A stretch of 64,000 nucleotides of DNA from CAVROP01 sp050012175. GTDB lineage: Bacteria > Acidobacteriota > Terriglobia > UBA7540. The first letter of the stretch is position 1; every line of letters starts with the position of its first letter. This document shows positions 9,511 to 17,097 of this stretch, in pieces. The DNA lies in the NCBI GenBank assembly GCA_050012175.1, contig JBEKHR010000019.1, positions 33,366 to 97,365 of the forward strand, in the 5' to 3' direction. The translations under genes and the position numbers were made by a program. Below the pieces are notes generated by a model. That model searched no databases. It was not told where the DNA came from and saw only the letters and a program-made list of their open reading frames with translations.

Positions 9511-10815
9511 ATGAGAACAAAACCTTCCATCTCCGCAATGCTGTCTGGGTTCTTCGTATGTTGCATTCTTTTCTCCCGTGTATGGGCTCAATCTCCGCCG
9601 CCTACATCGGGGCACGCGGTGGTGTTGCGTGCCGCCCGGCTGCTGGATATCGAGAGCGGGAAAGTAATCACGCCCGGCGAAGTGCTGGTGCAAGGGGAAC
9701 GAATCGCCGAGGTGGGTTCGGCGGTCAAGCCTCCGGCAGGAGCGGAGGTCATCGATTTAGGTGATCGTACGCTATTGCCCGGATTGATCGATGTTCACGT
9801 GCATCTGTTTTTGCATCCGGGTGCTGAAGATTTGCAGACCATCCAGGAGTCGGTGCCGCAGCGCACGATTTCCGCGGTTCTCGCGGCACGGGACGACCTG
9901 ATGGCGGGCTTTACGGCAGAGCGGGACATGGGGACCGAAGGGGCAGGCTCGGCCGACACAGCGGTGCGCAATGCGATCGATCAGGGCTCAATTCCCGGAC
10001 CACGCTTGCGAATCAGCGGCAATGCGGTGGACATTCTGGGCGGACACGAAGATGCCATCGCCTACAACCCCGAACAGCGCATATTCTCGAACGCCACTTA
10101 CGCGAATAGTGCGGCCGAACTGGTGACAGTGATCCGCCAGCAACTAAAGGAGGGAGCTGACTTCATTAAGATCTACGAAACTGGTCCGGACTCACTTCAC
10201 GAGGGTCACTTTTCCACGCCCTACCAGTACACCGAGGCCGAACTAAGGGCTGCGGTGCGCGAAGCCGCGCGCACCGGCAAGCGCGTCGCGGTTCATGCGA
10301 CGGGCGAGCCGGGCACGCTGTATGCGGCACAGGCGGGCGTCGTGTCGATCGATCACGCTGATCAGTTGAGCGATGAAACCATGCGATTGATGCGGGAGAA
10401 ACAGATTTTCGCCGTGCCCACGTTTACGATCCTCGAGTACTTCGCGGATCATGCGGCGTCGCCCGCACAAGCCGAGCGGCTGCGACAGATGCTCGGGTTT
10501 CATGTGGAGGAGTTTCATAAGCAGATTGCAGCGGGTGTACCGATGGCCGTGGGATCGGATGTTGGTCCTTTTCCCCACGGCACGCAGGCACGGGAGTTTG
10601 TGTTGATGGTGAAGTACGGCATGTCGCCGCTGGCCGCGCTGCAAGCCGGCCTGCTCAACGGCGCGAAGTTACTCGGCTGGCAAGATCGGATTGGTGCGCT
10701 GAAGCCCGGGTATTGGGCCGACGTCATTGCTGTTCCAGGTGATCCGCTCAACGACATCAGCGTGCTACAGCGCGTCAGCTTTGTCATGAAGGGTGGCGTG
10801 ATCTACCGGAACTAA
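9511..10815 (+). CDS. Secreted metal-dependent amidohydrolase (imidazolonepropionase-like)
   Basis: The protein has 434 residues from ATG at 9511, with signal peptide MRTKPSISAMLSGFFVCCIL ending near VWAQ. Amidohydrolase-superfamily landmarks are present in order: LLPGLIDVHVHLF (His96 and His98 metal ligands), FIKIYETG with the Lys usually carboxylated, VAVHATGEPGT, VSIDHADQLSDET, and VGSDVGPFPHG with the catalytic Asp, then the C-terminal beta-sandwich strand GYWADVIAVPGDPL. Relatives include Xaa-Pro dipeptidases, so cleavage of a peptide or amide outside the cytoplasm is likely; the substrate is unknown. No strong ribosome site is seen. The last 46 codons plus about 60 bp of 3' flank are duplicated at 22376-22572. 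Confidence 0.88.
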   Translation: MRTKPSISAMLSGFFVCCILFSRVWAQSPPPTSGHAVVLRAARLLDIESGKVITPGEVLVQGERIAEVGSAVKPPAGAEVIDLGDRTLLPGLIDVHVHLFLHPGAEDLQTIQESVPQRTISAVLAARDDLMAGFTAERDMGTEGAGSADTAVRNAIDQGSIPGPRLRISGNAVDILGGHEDAIAYNPEQRIFSNATYANSAAELVTVIRQQLKEGADFIKIYETGPDSLHEGHFSTPYQYTEAELRAAVREAARTGKRVAVHATGEPGTLYAAQAGVVSIDHADQLSDETMRLMREKQIFAVPTFTILEYFADHAASPAQAERLRQMLGFHVEEFHKQIAAGVPMAVGSDVGPFPHGTQAREFVLMVKYGMSPLAALQAGLLNGAKLLGWQDRIGALKPGYWADVIAVPGDPLNDISVLQRVSFVMKGGVIYRN

Positions 10816-10872
10816 CCAGGCGGATTCAGCCCAGTGCCCCGAGGTCGCCTGGACGGATAGCCGGCTTACCGC
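10676..10872 (+). repeat. Repeat R1, copy A (amidohydrolase 3' end)
   Basis: This 197-bp stretch covers the last codons and 3' flank of the amidohydrolase gene and matches 22376-22572 at about 94 percent, at an offset of exactly 11,700 bp. As it lies inside an intact gene here, copy A is the probable source and copy B the derivative. Confidence 0.9.
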
Positions 10873-11000
10873 GGGTGGCGCCCACATCCCGCCTCGCGGG
10901 ACCGTTAAGAAGCCAGGACAGGCCATGGATAGGACGCGGTGACAGAGATGTTGCGCGTGTTGGTGGGGCGCCCCGATGCATCGGGGCGCCACCCGCGAAT
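10873..11000 (+). repeat. Repeat R2, copy A, ending in a 24-bp perfect palindrome
   Basis: Matches 22875-23004 at about 85-90 percent. It includes a small hairpin (CCCGCCTCGCGGG) and ends in the palindrome GGCGCCCCGATG/CATCGGGGCGCC at 10967-10990. At the same place copy B has a different stem, GCATACAT/ATGTATGC (22972-22995). Confidence 0.85.
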
Positions 11001-11002
11001 CA

Positions 11003-11150
11003 GGCCAGGGCGATGACGGCACGCTCTACATCGCCATGGAGTTTCTGGAAGGTGAATCTCTCCGCGAAGCCCTCTCGCGGCGGGGCGCGCTTCCCTTGCC
11101 TGAGGTTGCGGAAGTCCTCCAGCAAGCGGGGCGGGGTGTGGACGCCGCCT
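11003..11150 (+). pseudogene. Serine/threonine protein kinase fragment
   Basis: About 45 codons read GDDGTLYIAMEFLEGESLRE, ALSRRGALPLPEVAEVLQQ and AGRGVDAA. This is the region between the ATP-binding lobe and the catalytic loop of bacterial Hanks-type kinases, where HRDLKPSN would follow. That catalytic loop, the P-loop and the Lys are absent, and the frame runs into unrelated sequence. It is a gene scrap without function, set just after repeat R2 in block A. Confidence 0.65.
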
Positions 11151-11230
11151 GTTCTTATGCAAAGGACCGGACCAGAGCTCAAAGACGCCGCGGTCTGCGC
11201 CGTGCACTGAAGCGCTGATATAATTAAGCT

Positions 11231-11296
11231 ATGGACGAGAAGGTTCTGGCACGGGTCGAAACACTTAAGCAGTTGCTATTCGCATTGTGTGATTAG
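11231..11296 (+). CDS. Possible 21-residue leader peptide coupled to the next gene
   Basis: ATG at 11231 opens a 21-codon frame (MDEKVLARVETLKQLLFALC then D and stop) whose TAG overlaps the GTG start of the next gene by one base (TAGTG, 11294-11298). The arrangement would allow translational coupling. No clear ribosome site is seen before 11231. It may instead be the tail of a lost longer gene. Function unknown. Confidence 0.3.
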   Translation: MDEKVLARVETLKQLLFALCD

Positions 11297-11934
11297 TGGC
11301 GTCGAAGAACATGGCAGATCAAATTGGGTGGGCAACAATCTTGGCAACTGCTCTTATCAGTTCGCTCTTCACTGCTGCCATCGCTGAGCCCATAAAAGCA
11401 TTCATTCAACGACATCTGAGGCGCAAGGAATTACGCAGAGCCTTGTACAATGAGATTGTGAACAACTTCGGTGCATTGCATAGCCAAGTTGAAATGGCGA
11501 AGCACGATATCCAAATGAAGGATGGCATCGGCAGACGATTTGCAATGTCTTATAAACGTTTAGCGTACGAGTTGGCCCAAAAGGATGCCGCCGCCTATTA
11601 TAGTCTTGGCTTCGATGAGTTGTATTGGATTGAAAATCACTACCGGGATTTCGAACACGTGATAAATGGAAGGTTTGATGACAACGATCAGCATCTCAGA
11701 AATGCAGAATTCGCTGCCGAGTACGTACTGAACAATTTAAAGAACAGGCACCTGAGCAAACGGCTCATGTTCAAGGTTGCCCCGCCATGGCTAAAAGAAT
11801 ATTTCAGGGAGAATTTGCCGAAGACATCCTATATCTATACTAACGCCACACTGACTGTCGTCGAAAAACTTCGGCGCAGATATGACCAACTGCAATACTA
11901 CGTATGGCAGCTTGGCAACAAACACCGCAATTAA
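11296..11934 (+). CDS. Membrane-anchored protein of unknown function (block A cargo)
   Basis: The protein has 212 residues from GTG 11296 (or 207 from ATG 11311). One N-terminal membrane segment (about 12-33, WATILATALISSLFTAAIAE) is followed by a basic stretch (RHLRRKELRR) and a mostly helical, charged cytosolic domain. The C-terminal part is rich in Tyr, Arg and Lys (LRRRYDQLQYYVWQLGNKHR). I recognise no family. Base composition is visibly more AT-rich than the flanking genes, which suggests separate acquisition. It sits alone between repeats R2 and R3 of block A, in the slot that holds the CHAT protease in block B. A helical membrane-tethered effector or sensor would fit but is speculation. 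Confidence 0.65.
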   Translation: MASKNMADQIGWATILATALISSLFTAAIAEPIKAFIQRHLRRKELRRALYNEIVNNFGALHSQVEMAKHDIQMKDGIGRRFAMSYKRLAYELAQKDAAAYYSLGFDELYWIENHYRDFEHVINGRFDDNDQHLRNAEFAAEYVLNNLKNRHLSKRLMFKVAPPWLKEYFRENLPKTSYIYTNATLTVVEKLRRRYDQLQYYVWQLGNKHRN

Positions 11935-11945
11935 GCGGGTAGCCA

Positions 11946-11966
11946 CGGTCAGTGGCTTGCTGACCG
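11946..11966. repeat. Hairpin after the 212-residue gene
   Basis: CGGTCAG (11946-11952) pairs with CTGACCG (11960-11966). There is no T-run, so it is not a classical terminator; it is more likely a short palindromic intergenic repeat. Confidence 0.4.
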
Positions 11967-12012
11967 CGGGCGGCGGTAGAGTAGGAGAGTAAGCGATGCC
12001 GAAGCACGACTT

Positions 12013-12261
<249 letters not shown>

Positions 12262-12355
12262 GCACGGCTGTCGCCACATCTCCCAGACACCCGAACCCAG
12301 CTGGCCGTGTAACGGCCTACCCGTTGAAGTGGCCACGCGGCCTCGCTGGCGTTGG

Positions 12356-12464
12356 TGCGCCTTCCCGATTTCGTTTGCCTGGACGATTGGCTATTGAGGG
12401 GAACTCCCCCGCAGAGTCCGCGAGCGCTTCGCATCAACCAACCGCCTTGCCATCTTCGGCCATT
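12356..12464. repeat. Repeat R4, copy A
   Basis: About 109 bp matching 25945-26053 at roughly 88 percent, same orientation. It directly adjoins the 3' end of the alpha/beta-hydrolase pseudogene and, read on the minus strand, extends that frame by a basic tail before a stop. Confidence 0.75.
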
Positions 12465-12670
12465 CACCATTCAAGAAAACCCGGATGCCGTACACGACAG
12501 CCTGTGGCTCATCAACGAAGGCGGCGTGACCTGCATCGGGTATCGCGACCATCCGTGCGTCCTAAGGAGTTTTGGCCCATTCCTCTGTGCCATCGAGTGG
12601 CACGTTCGTCTTCTCGCCCTCGATCACAAGTACCGGAACCTGCAGCTTGGAGACCATGGGACGAGGATCA

Positions 12671-12678
12671 AAATCGCC
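12671..12678. repeat. Target site duplication, left copy
   Basis: AAATCGCC immediately outside the left terminal inverted repeat; the identical octamer is at 13248-13255. Confidence 0.85.
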
Positions 12679-12802
12679 GGTAGTGTCCTAAAATCCCTTG
12701 AAGCATGTGAACCGTAATCGGCTGGTGAAATATGGCATCATTTGCCCATGAAAATTGTGGATAGTGGGCTAAAAGTGTGTTGTTGACGTCGAGTTTCTGA
12801 GA

Positions 12803-12821
12803 TTAAACCTTAAAGGTTTAA
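12803..12821. promoter_or_regulatory. 9-bp palindrome upstream of the pilin gene
   Basis: TTAAACCTT (12803-12811) and AAGGTTTAA (12813-12821) form a perfect inverted repeat around one base. TTGACG at 12784-12789 could be a -35 box. The palindrome lies about 118 bp before the pilin start and could be an operator; no -10 box is convincing. Confidence 0.4.
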
Positions 12822-12938
12822 ATGGAGGCAGCCGATGTAATGCGATGGAGGAACAAGCGACACAGATTAGGGTGCTGCTACGTCGAAGAGCTGGTATCGC
12901 CTACTCGTGTCGAGATGAAAGAGCTGAGGAGTTTGGCT

Positions 12939-13124
12939 ATGGCTAATTCACTCGTGAGCATTCTCGCCCGGTTCCACCGGGACGAGGAAGGCCAAGGCAT
13001 GGTGGAATATGTGTTGATTATCGCCTTGGTTGCCCTCGCTGCCACCGCGGGGATGCACACCTTGGCAAGCGCCATCAACAGTGCCTTCGGCAAGGTTGGG
13101 TCGCTCCTCAACTCGTACGTTTAG
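12939..13124 (+). CDS. Flp/Fap-type pilin carried by the 569-bp element
   Basis: The 61-residue protein starts MANSLVSILARFHRDEEGQG and continues MVEYVLIIALVALAATAGM. This is the Flp type IVb prepilin pattern: a short charged leader, prepilin peptidase cleavage after Gly, Glu at position +5 (MVEY) and one hydrophobic helix. A GAGGAG motif about 8 nt before ATG 12939 decides the start over in-frame alternatives at 12915 and 12822. Flp pilins are assembled by the Tad machinery and used for adhesion. No tad genes are in the window, so assembly would depend on genes elsewhere. It is the only gene in a transposable element, an odd place for a pilin. Confidence 0.88.
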   Translation: MANSLVSILARFHRDEEGQGMVEYVLIIALVALAATAGMHTLASAINSAFGKVGSLLNSYV

Positions 13125-13247
13125 TGGCTCCTGTCATCTGGACGGCTCGGGGCGGAGGTTCCTACGCGATAGTCCCGCAGCCATGTACGCTTTTGGTTGC
13201 ATCGGCACTTGTTCCTTTCGCGCATCAAGTTATTTTAGGACACTACC

Positions 13248-13255
13248 AAATCGCC
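13248..13255. repeat. Target site duplication, right copy
   Basis: AAATCGCC directly after the right terminal inverted repeat; identical to 12671-12678. Confidence 0.85.
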
Positions 13256-13678
13256 CAGCGGTTTGACAACTCCGGAAAAGACCACAGAGCCATTCCGAAT
13301 GCCGGCCGGCGAGGTATCGCAGGTATCCCACTTCCCAAGATCATCGGTTTCGGGGTGAAACAAGTATAGCCGGTCCGATATTCGGGACTGCTCGCGGCAA
13401 ATCGCTTGGACCTGATCCTCACTCGCAATCTTAAGCTCATTGTCGAGATGTGTGAGGCGGGCCCGCTCCCGTGCAGTGTAAAGCGAATTCAGCTTTTGAC
13501 TGCGCCCGGTTTGTGCGTGAAAAGGAAGGTGGCGCAAAGTCTCGCCGCTCGCAAACTCTGCAGCTGGTGCGCGACATAAAGGTGGGAGTCCTGCCGCTGG
13601 TGCATGACATATTTGTGAAAGCTGACGGCGGCAGCAGCAGGGTGGTCCGGGGAGCCCGCCTGGCGGGCGATAGAACTT

Positions 13679-13875
13679 AGCCCAGGGCGCAAGCCCTGGG
13701 AAACCAAGCCCAAGCGCCGGCCAAGCCCCGCAAGGGGCGGCAGAACCAGGGAGAGTTCCCGCGTCGACACCTGTTCTTTCGCCCCGCTGGGGCTCCCGCC
13801 AACCAGAGGGCTTTCTGGACCCAGGGCTGACGCCATGGGCTATCCCGCCCTGCGGGACCCCCGCCGGGGCTGTCG
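13679..13875. repeat. GC-rich hairpin cluster
   Basis: Several close hairpins: CCCAGGGC GCAA GCCCTGGG (13681-13700), GCCCCGCAAGGGGC near 13725-13740, GCCCCGCTGGGGC near 13782-13794 and CCCGCCCTGCGGGA near 13843-13857. No gene is seen between 13538 and 14779. Such hairpin arrays recur in the window (5555, 25411, 30732). Confidence 0.5.
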
Positions 13876-14030
13876 AACGACCACCCGAAAGGGGAAGACT
13901 TTCTCAGCTAACTTCTGACTCAGGACACCAGTTTCGCTTCAGACGGTTTCGCCTGCTCAGTGGCAGCCACGGCGAGCAGTGGCAGCGGGCAAAGCAAGGG
14001 AACAAGAATCCAAGCGATCCAACCTGACAC

Positions 14031-14177
14031 GCTATGCTTAATATGATAGCCTAGGGAATGATGCACGGCTGTTCCGCTATGATCCGAGAGACCTCACGGA
14101 TGACTCCCCCGCCCTTCTCTCCGAACCGACAGCACGTCACTGCCTTCCTTTGCCACGACGAGCGCTGTAACTTTAAA
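14031..14177. repeat. Repeat R5, copy A
   Basis: Matches 28288-28434 at about 88 percent, same orientation (GCTATGCTTAATATG through TAACTTTAAA). No coding capacity. Confidence 0.85.
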
Positions 14178-14216
14178 CCCGGATTCGGAAGTTACCGTGG
14201 GTGCGACGTACATCCT

Positions 14217-14244
14217 GTAGGGGCACAGCGCGCTGTGCCCCTAC
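14217..14244. repeat. 28-bp perfect palindrome
   Basis: GTAGGGGCACAGCG/CGCTGTGCCCCTAC. It lies in the roughly 170-bp stretch that separates R5 from R6 in block A; copy B lacks this stretch and R5 meets R6 directly. Confidence 0.75.
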
Positions 14245-14354
14245 GCCCGACCCCGCGCCATTTTGTTCCTCCGGTATCTGCGTCAAACGGGCCTCTAATC
14301 AAGTGATTCGGCTCGACCGGCGGCTCCCAACTTTCGAATTCGGGTTAAAAGGTG

Positions 14355-14680
14355 AAGGAACGACGCGGGAATGTCTATGAAAACAAAGGACCGCTGTGGA
14401 AAACTCGGGGGCAAAGCGGGAATGTCTATGAAAACAAAGGCACTTAGCCATTAAAAGCGGGAATGTTGGTGAAAAAAAAGGACTTAGATTGTATGCCGTA
14501 AGTAGCAGGTGGTGGGTGGTAGGTGGGGAAACCCTAACGTACAACCTACTACCTACCACAACGGGTAGGGGGGTAGGTGGGGAAGAGCAGATCCAGGTGT
14601 CAGGGGACAGGCAAGGGGTCAGCGATAGGAATTGTCGATTGAGGATGACGTGATCTGGCGATGCCTCGGGGGTGGCGCCG
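14355..14680. repeat. Repeat R6, copy A, with internal 25-bp direct repeats
   Basis: Matches 28438-28740. It contains three direct copies of a unit starting GCGGGAATGTCTATGAAAAC at 14365, 14416 and (degenerate) 14457, followed by a G-rich GTAGGTGG tract. Spaced direct repeats of this kind resemble the multiple terminal repeats at ends of some insertion sequences (for example the IS21 type), so R6 may be the end of a lost IS; this is inference. Confidence 0.75.
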
Positions 14681-14779
14681 GCATCTGGAGACGATCGCGG
14701 GGACAAAGACTGCGGCCGAGGCTGTTGCTACGTAAGAGGAATCCCCGCATAGCTGTCGCGCCTCCAAATTCTGTCACCC

Positions 14780-17071
14780 TCAGTTCGGCGGTCCCAGAGG
14801 ATCACCATAAACGATTCCACGTCCGTGTGTGCCGACGTAGACGCGGCCGTACTGCTTGGGATCGCCCGTGATGTGCAGCAGCAGACCCCACTGGTGCTGG
14901 TCGTCATTGATGCGAACCCAGCTCGCGCCAATATTGTCGGAACGGAAAATCCCGCGCAGGCCGTCGACCACACCGATCAGATAGAGCGCGGGGAAGTCGG
15001 CCCCGGGCGCGGCTTTCCCGAAACCGAAAGCATGAATCTCCTCGACGCCCTCGAGCCGGATGAATGTCTTGCCGGTGTCAGTGGAACGGTACAGCCCGTC
15101 GAAGGCGGCGAGCCACAGATCGCCCTCCCTGCCCGGAGTGGCATAAATGCGATCCTGTCCGCCGCGGTCGTCGCCGCGGTTTCGACCGCGTTTCGGCAAT
15201 CCTCCGGGGAGCACGAGCGGCTGCGCAGCGAACGTCGCCGCTCCATCCGTACTGACGAACAACTTGCCATCGAAGAGCGCGAGCGCATAAAACTTCTTCA
15301 GATTCACACGGTCCGCAATCACCCGTGTATTCGCCGGAACGCCTTGTGACTCGATCCAGGTGGCGCCACGGTCGCGTGTGAAGTAAGCAGGGCTCCGTTC
15401 CGCCGCCCACACCCAGGTGCTGCCATCGGAAGAAACCGCGATATGGCCCAGACTGCTGTTAGGCTGCGGCGTCGCTGCGGCCGGCTGCCACGACTTGCCG
15501 CCGTCCAGGGAGTAACCGATGTTGCGGCCAGGGTGATGGCCGGAAGCTCGACCTACGCGGACAATCACCTCCGGATTCCTCTCGGCACACGCGAGGCCAT
15601 TGGTGTTGCCAAAGAGCGGAGGTTGAGAACTGCGCTGCGGCGCAGGCTTGTCGAGATCCCAGTGGACGAATCCACCGTAGTCGCCGATGGCAGAAATCAG
15701 GTGCGCGCCTTGCGGCGGGCTGAGCAGCTCCAGCGCCACCGTCTCTTCGATCCCTGTGCTCATCACGCTCCATCGAGTCGGTTGGCCGGCATCCAGGGCG
15801 GTGAGATTGACCGTCTCCCACCCACCGTAGCCGGTGGTAAAGATAGCGTGATCGGGATTGAAGGGATCAATCTCGATGTCGAAGAGCCAGTGAATCGGCG
15901 TGTCGGCTACATAGGGCGCCAGGGAGTAGTCGAAAGTACCGCCATTCCCGAAAACCGCTTTCCAGGTCTTGCCGCCGTCGGTGCTGCGAAAGATATCGTC
16001 GTTCCCTCTGCCGCTGTGCCAGCGATCGAACGAACTGGCGATCACCACCTCCGGATGGTGAGCATCCACCGCGACCCCGACGTAACCGAAGCCGGCGTCT
16101 CCAGGGACAGGTCTATCGGGCGTGACATCGGTCCACTGGCCTGATCTGGTGTTGAACTTCCAGACGCCGCCATCCGCCATCCTCCAAGGCCCCGGGTTGG
16201 TGCCGTAGGCCACGTAGAGTGTGCCGTCAGAACCCAGCGCGGCGCGGTGTGGACGATATTGGGTCGGCTGGCCGGGAACTGGTTGCCAGCTCCTGCCCCC
16301 GTCGGTGGAGCGGAAAAGGTTGTCTCTCCCCAGGAGCGAAACGCCAACGTAAATAATGGAGCTGGCCTTCCCTTCGGATCCGCTCCTCGGATCGAAGATG
16401 ACAAACACGATTCCGGCGCCGCGGCGGGCAGCCGCCACCCAAGGGTTCGGGTCAGGCGAAGCGTCAGGCGGTTCGGTGACATCGGGAAAACTCTCCACGC
16501 GGCTCCACGTCGCTCCGGCGTCAATGCTCTTCCACAGTCCGTCGTGACGCGTGCCCAGAAATAGGATGTTCCCTTCATGGGGATCGACCGCCAGACGTTC
16601 GCCGTTGCCGCGACCGTTCTCGTTGCCGCCGAATTTGAACGGGATGCCGGCGCGCTGGAAAGTCTTGCCACGGTTACGGGAACGCAAAATCGCGCCATTC
16701 GGTGTAGCCGGGTTGGTGTAAGTGCCGCAGGCGAGATAGACCCGATTGGGATCGGAGGGATCAACCGCAATGCTTTCCACGCCCATCAAGTTCAGGTCGG
16801 GGTAGGAAACGCAGTCCAACAGCGGCTCCCATCGTTTGGTCCCGTCATTCCAGCGATAAGCGCCGCCGATATCCGTGCGCGCGTAGCGGAGACCTTTCTC
16901 GGTGGGATGAAAAATGATCCCGTCGACGAACCCGCCACCCACAATTTGCACGCTCTTCCATGTGTACGGCACGGACCCAGGCCGGCCCTGGGGAGGTTGA
17001 GCGGCTGCCCTGGGGCGCAGAGCGAACGCCGACAGTATGAGTGCCAGAATTACTCCTGGATTTCGCTTCAT
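14780..17071 (-). CDS. Secreted GH74 xyloglucan-specific endo-beta-1,4-glucanase
   Basis: The protein has 763 residues. ATG 17071 is chosen because AAGGAG lies 7 nt upstream and a signal peptide (GVILALILSAFALRPRAAAQ) follows. It consists of two seven-bladed propellers built from BNR-like repeats (FRSTDGGRSW, FRSTDGGKTW, YSLDGGKSW). Both catalytic aspartates of GH74 are present: Asp67 in RYARTDIGGAYRW and Asp464 in SAIGDYGGFVHWD, about 397 residues apart as in characterised members. It should cut the xyloglucan backbone at substituted or unsubstituted glucose outside the cytoplasm. The gene begins 26 nt after the GH31 stop on the same strand, so both form an operon acting on one polymer. Confidence 0.93.
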   Translation of the reverse strand: MKRNPGVILALILSAFALRPRAAAQPPQGRPGSVPYTWKSVQIVGGGFVDGIIFHPTEKGLRYARTDIGGAYRWNDGTKRWEPLLDCVSYPDLNLMGVESIAVDPSDPNRVYLACGTYTNPATPNGAILRSRNRGKTFQRAGIPFKFGGNENGRGNGERLAVDPHEGNILFLGTRHDGLWKSIDAGATWSRVESFPDVTEPPDASPDPNPWVAAARRGAGIVFVIFDPRSGSEGKASSIIYVGVSLLGRDNLFRSTDGGRSWQPVPGQPTQYRPHRAALGSDGTLYVAYGTNPGPWRMADGGVWKFNTRSGQWTDVTPDRPVPGDAGFGYVGVAVDAHHPEVVIASSFDRWHSGRGNDDIFRSTDGGKTWKAVFGNGGTFDYSLAPYVADTPIHWLFDIEIDPFNPDHAIFTTGYGGWETVNLTALDAGQPTRWSVMSTGIEETVALELLSPPQGAHLISAIGDYGGFVHWDLDKPAPQRSSQPPLFGNTNGLACAERNPEVIVRVGRASGHHPGRNIGYSLDGGKSWQPAAATPQPNSSLGHIAVSSDGSTWVWAAERSPAYFTRDRGATWIESQGVPANTRVIADRVNLKKFYALALFDGKLFVSTDGAATFAAQPLVLPGGLPKRGRNRGDDRGGQDRIYATPGREGDLWLAAFDGLYRSTDTGKTFIRLEGVEEIHAFGFGKAAPGADFPALYLIGVVDGLRGIFRSDNIGASWVRINDDQHQWGLLLHITGDPKQYGRVYVGTHGRGIVYGDPLGPPN

Positions 17072-17097
17072 TAGAGCTCCTTGACCGGACAAGCCGC

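Larger units (their letters stand above)
12679..13247 (+). mobile_element. 569-bp non-autonomous element carrying a Flp pilin gene
   Basis: The ends GGTAGTGTCCTAAAAT (12679-12694) and ATTTTAGGACACTACC (13232-13247) are 16-bp perfect inverted repeats. AAATCGCC is duplicated directly outside both ends, and removing the element restores the hydrolase frame exactly. This is direct evidence of transposition. The element encodes no transposase; its only credible gene is the Flp pilin at 12939. An 8-bp duplication and a passenger gene recall mobile insertion cassettes moved in trans by IS elements (established concept); the helper family is not identified. Similar ends (GTGTCC motifs) occur at 9318, 36572 and 58621. 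Confidence 0.88.
12465..13537 (-). pseudogene. Alpha/beta-hydrolase pseudogene split by a pilin-bearing element
   Basis: The C-terminal part lies at 12465-12678 and reads GDFDPRPMVSKLQVPVLVIE, TNVPLDGTEEWAKTP, an in-frame TAG (12562-12564), then DARMVAIPDAGHAAFVDEPQ. The last includes the usual catalytic His of proline-iminopeptidase-like hydrolases. The middle part lies at 13248-13537: LYLFHPETDDLGKWDTCDTS and GIRNGSVVFSGVVKPLGD. The two parts join in frame (GD|FDPRP) if 12679-13247 and one copy of the 8-bp target duplication are removed. The N-terminal third with the nucleophile Ser is missing upstream of about 13520. So the gene carries a 5' truncation, an insertion and a nonsense codon. 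The order of these events is unknown. Confidence 0.8.

Noticed and set aside
12352..12717. Plus-strand frame of 121 codons
   Set aside because: It is the antisense of the alpha/beta-hydrolase pseudogene and repeat R4.
13489..13836. Minus-strand frame of 115 codons (SFHKYVMHQRQDSHLYVAHQ)
   Set aside because: Part of it looks protein-like, but it crosses the hairpin cluster, lacks a ribosome site and overlaps the hydrolase remnant in another frame.
14365..14481. CRISPR array, because of three regularly spaced direct repeats
   Set aside because: Only three units, spacers are partly conserved between the two R6 copies, and no cas genes are present.
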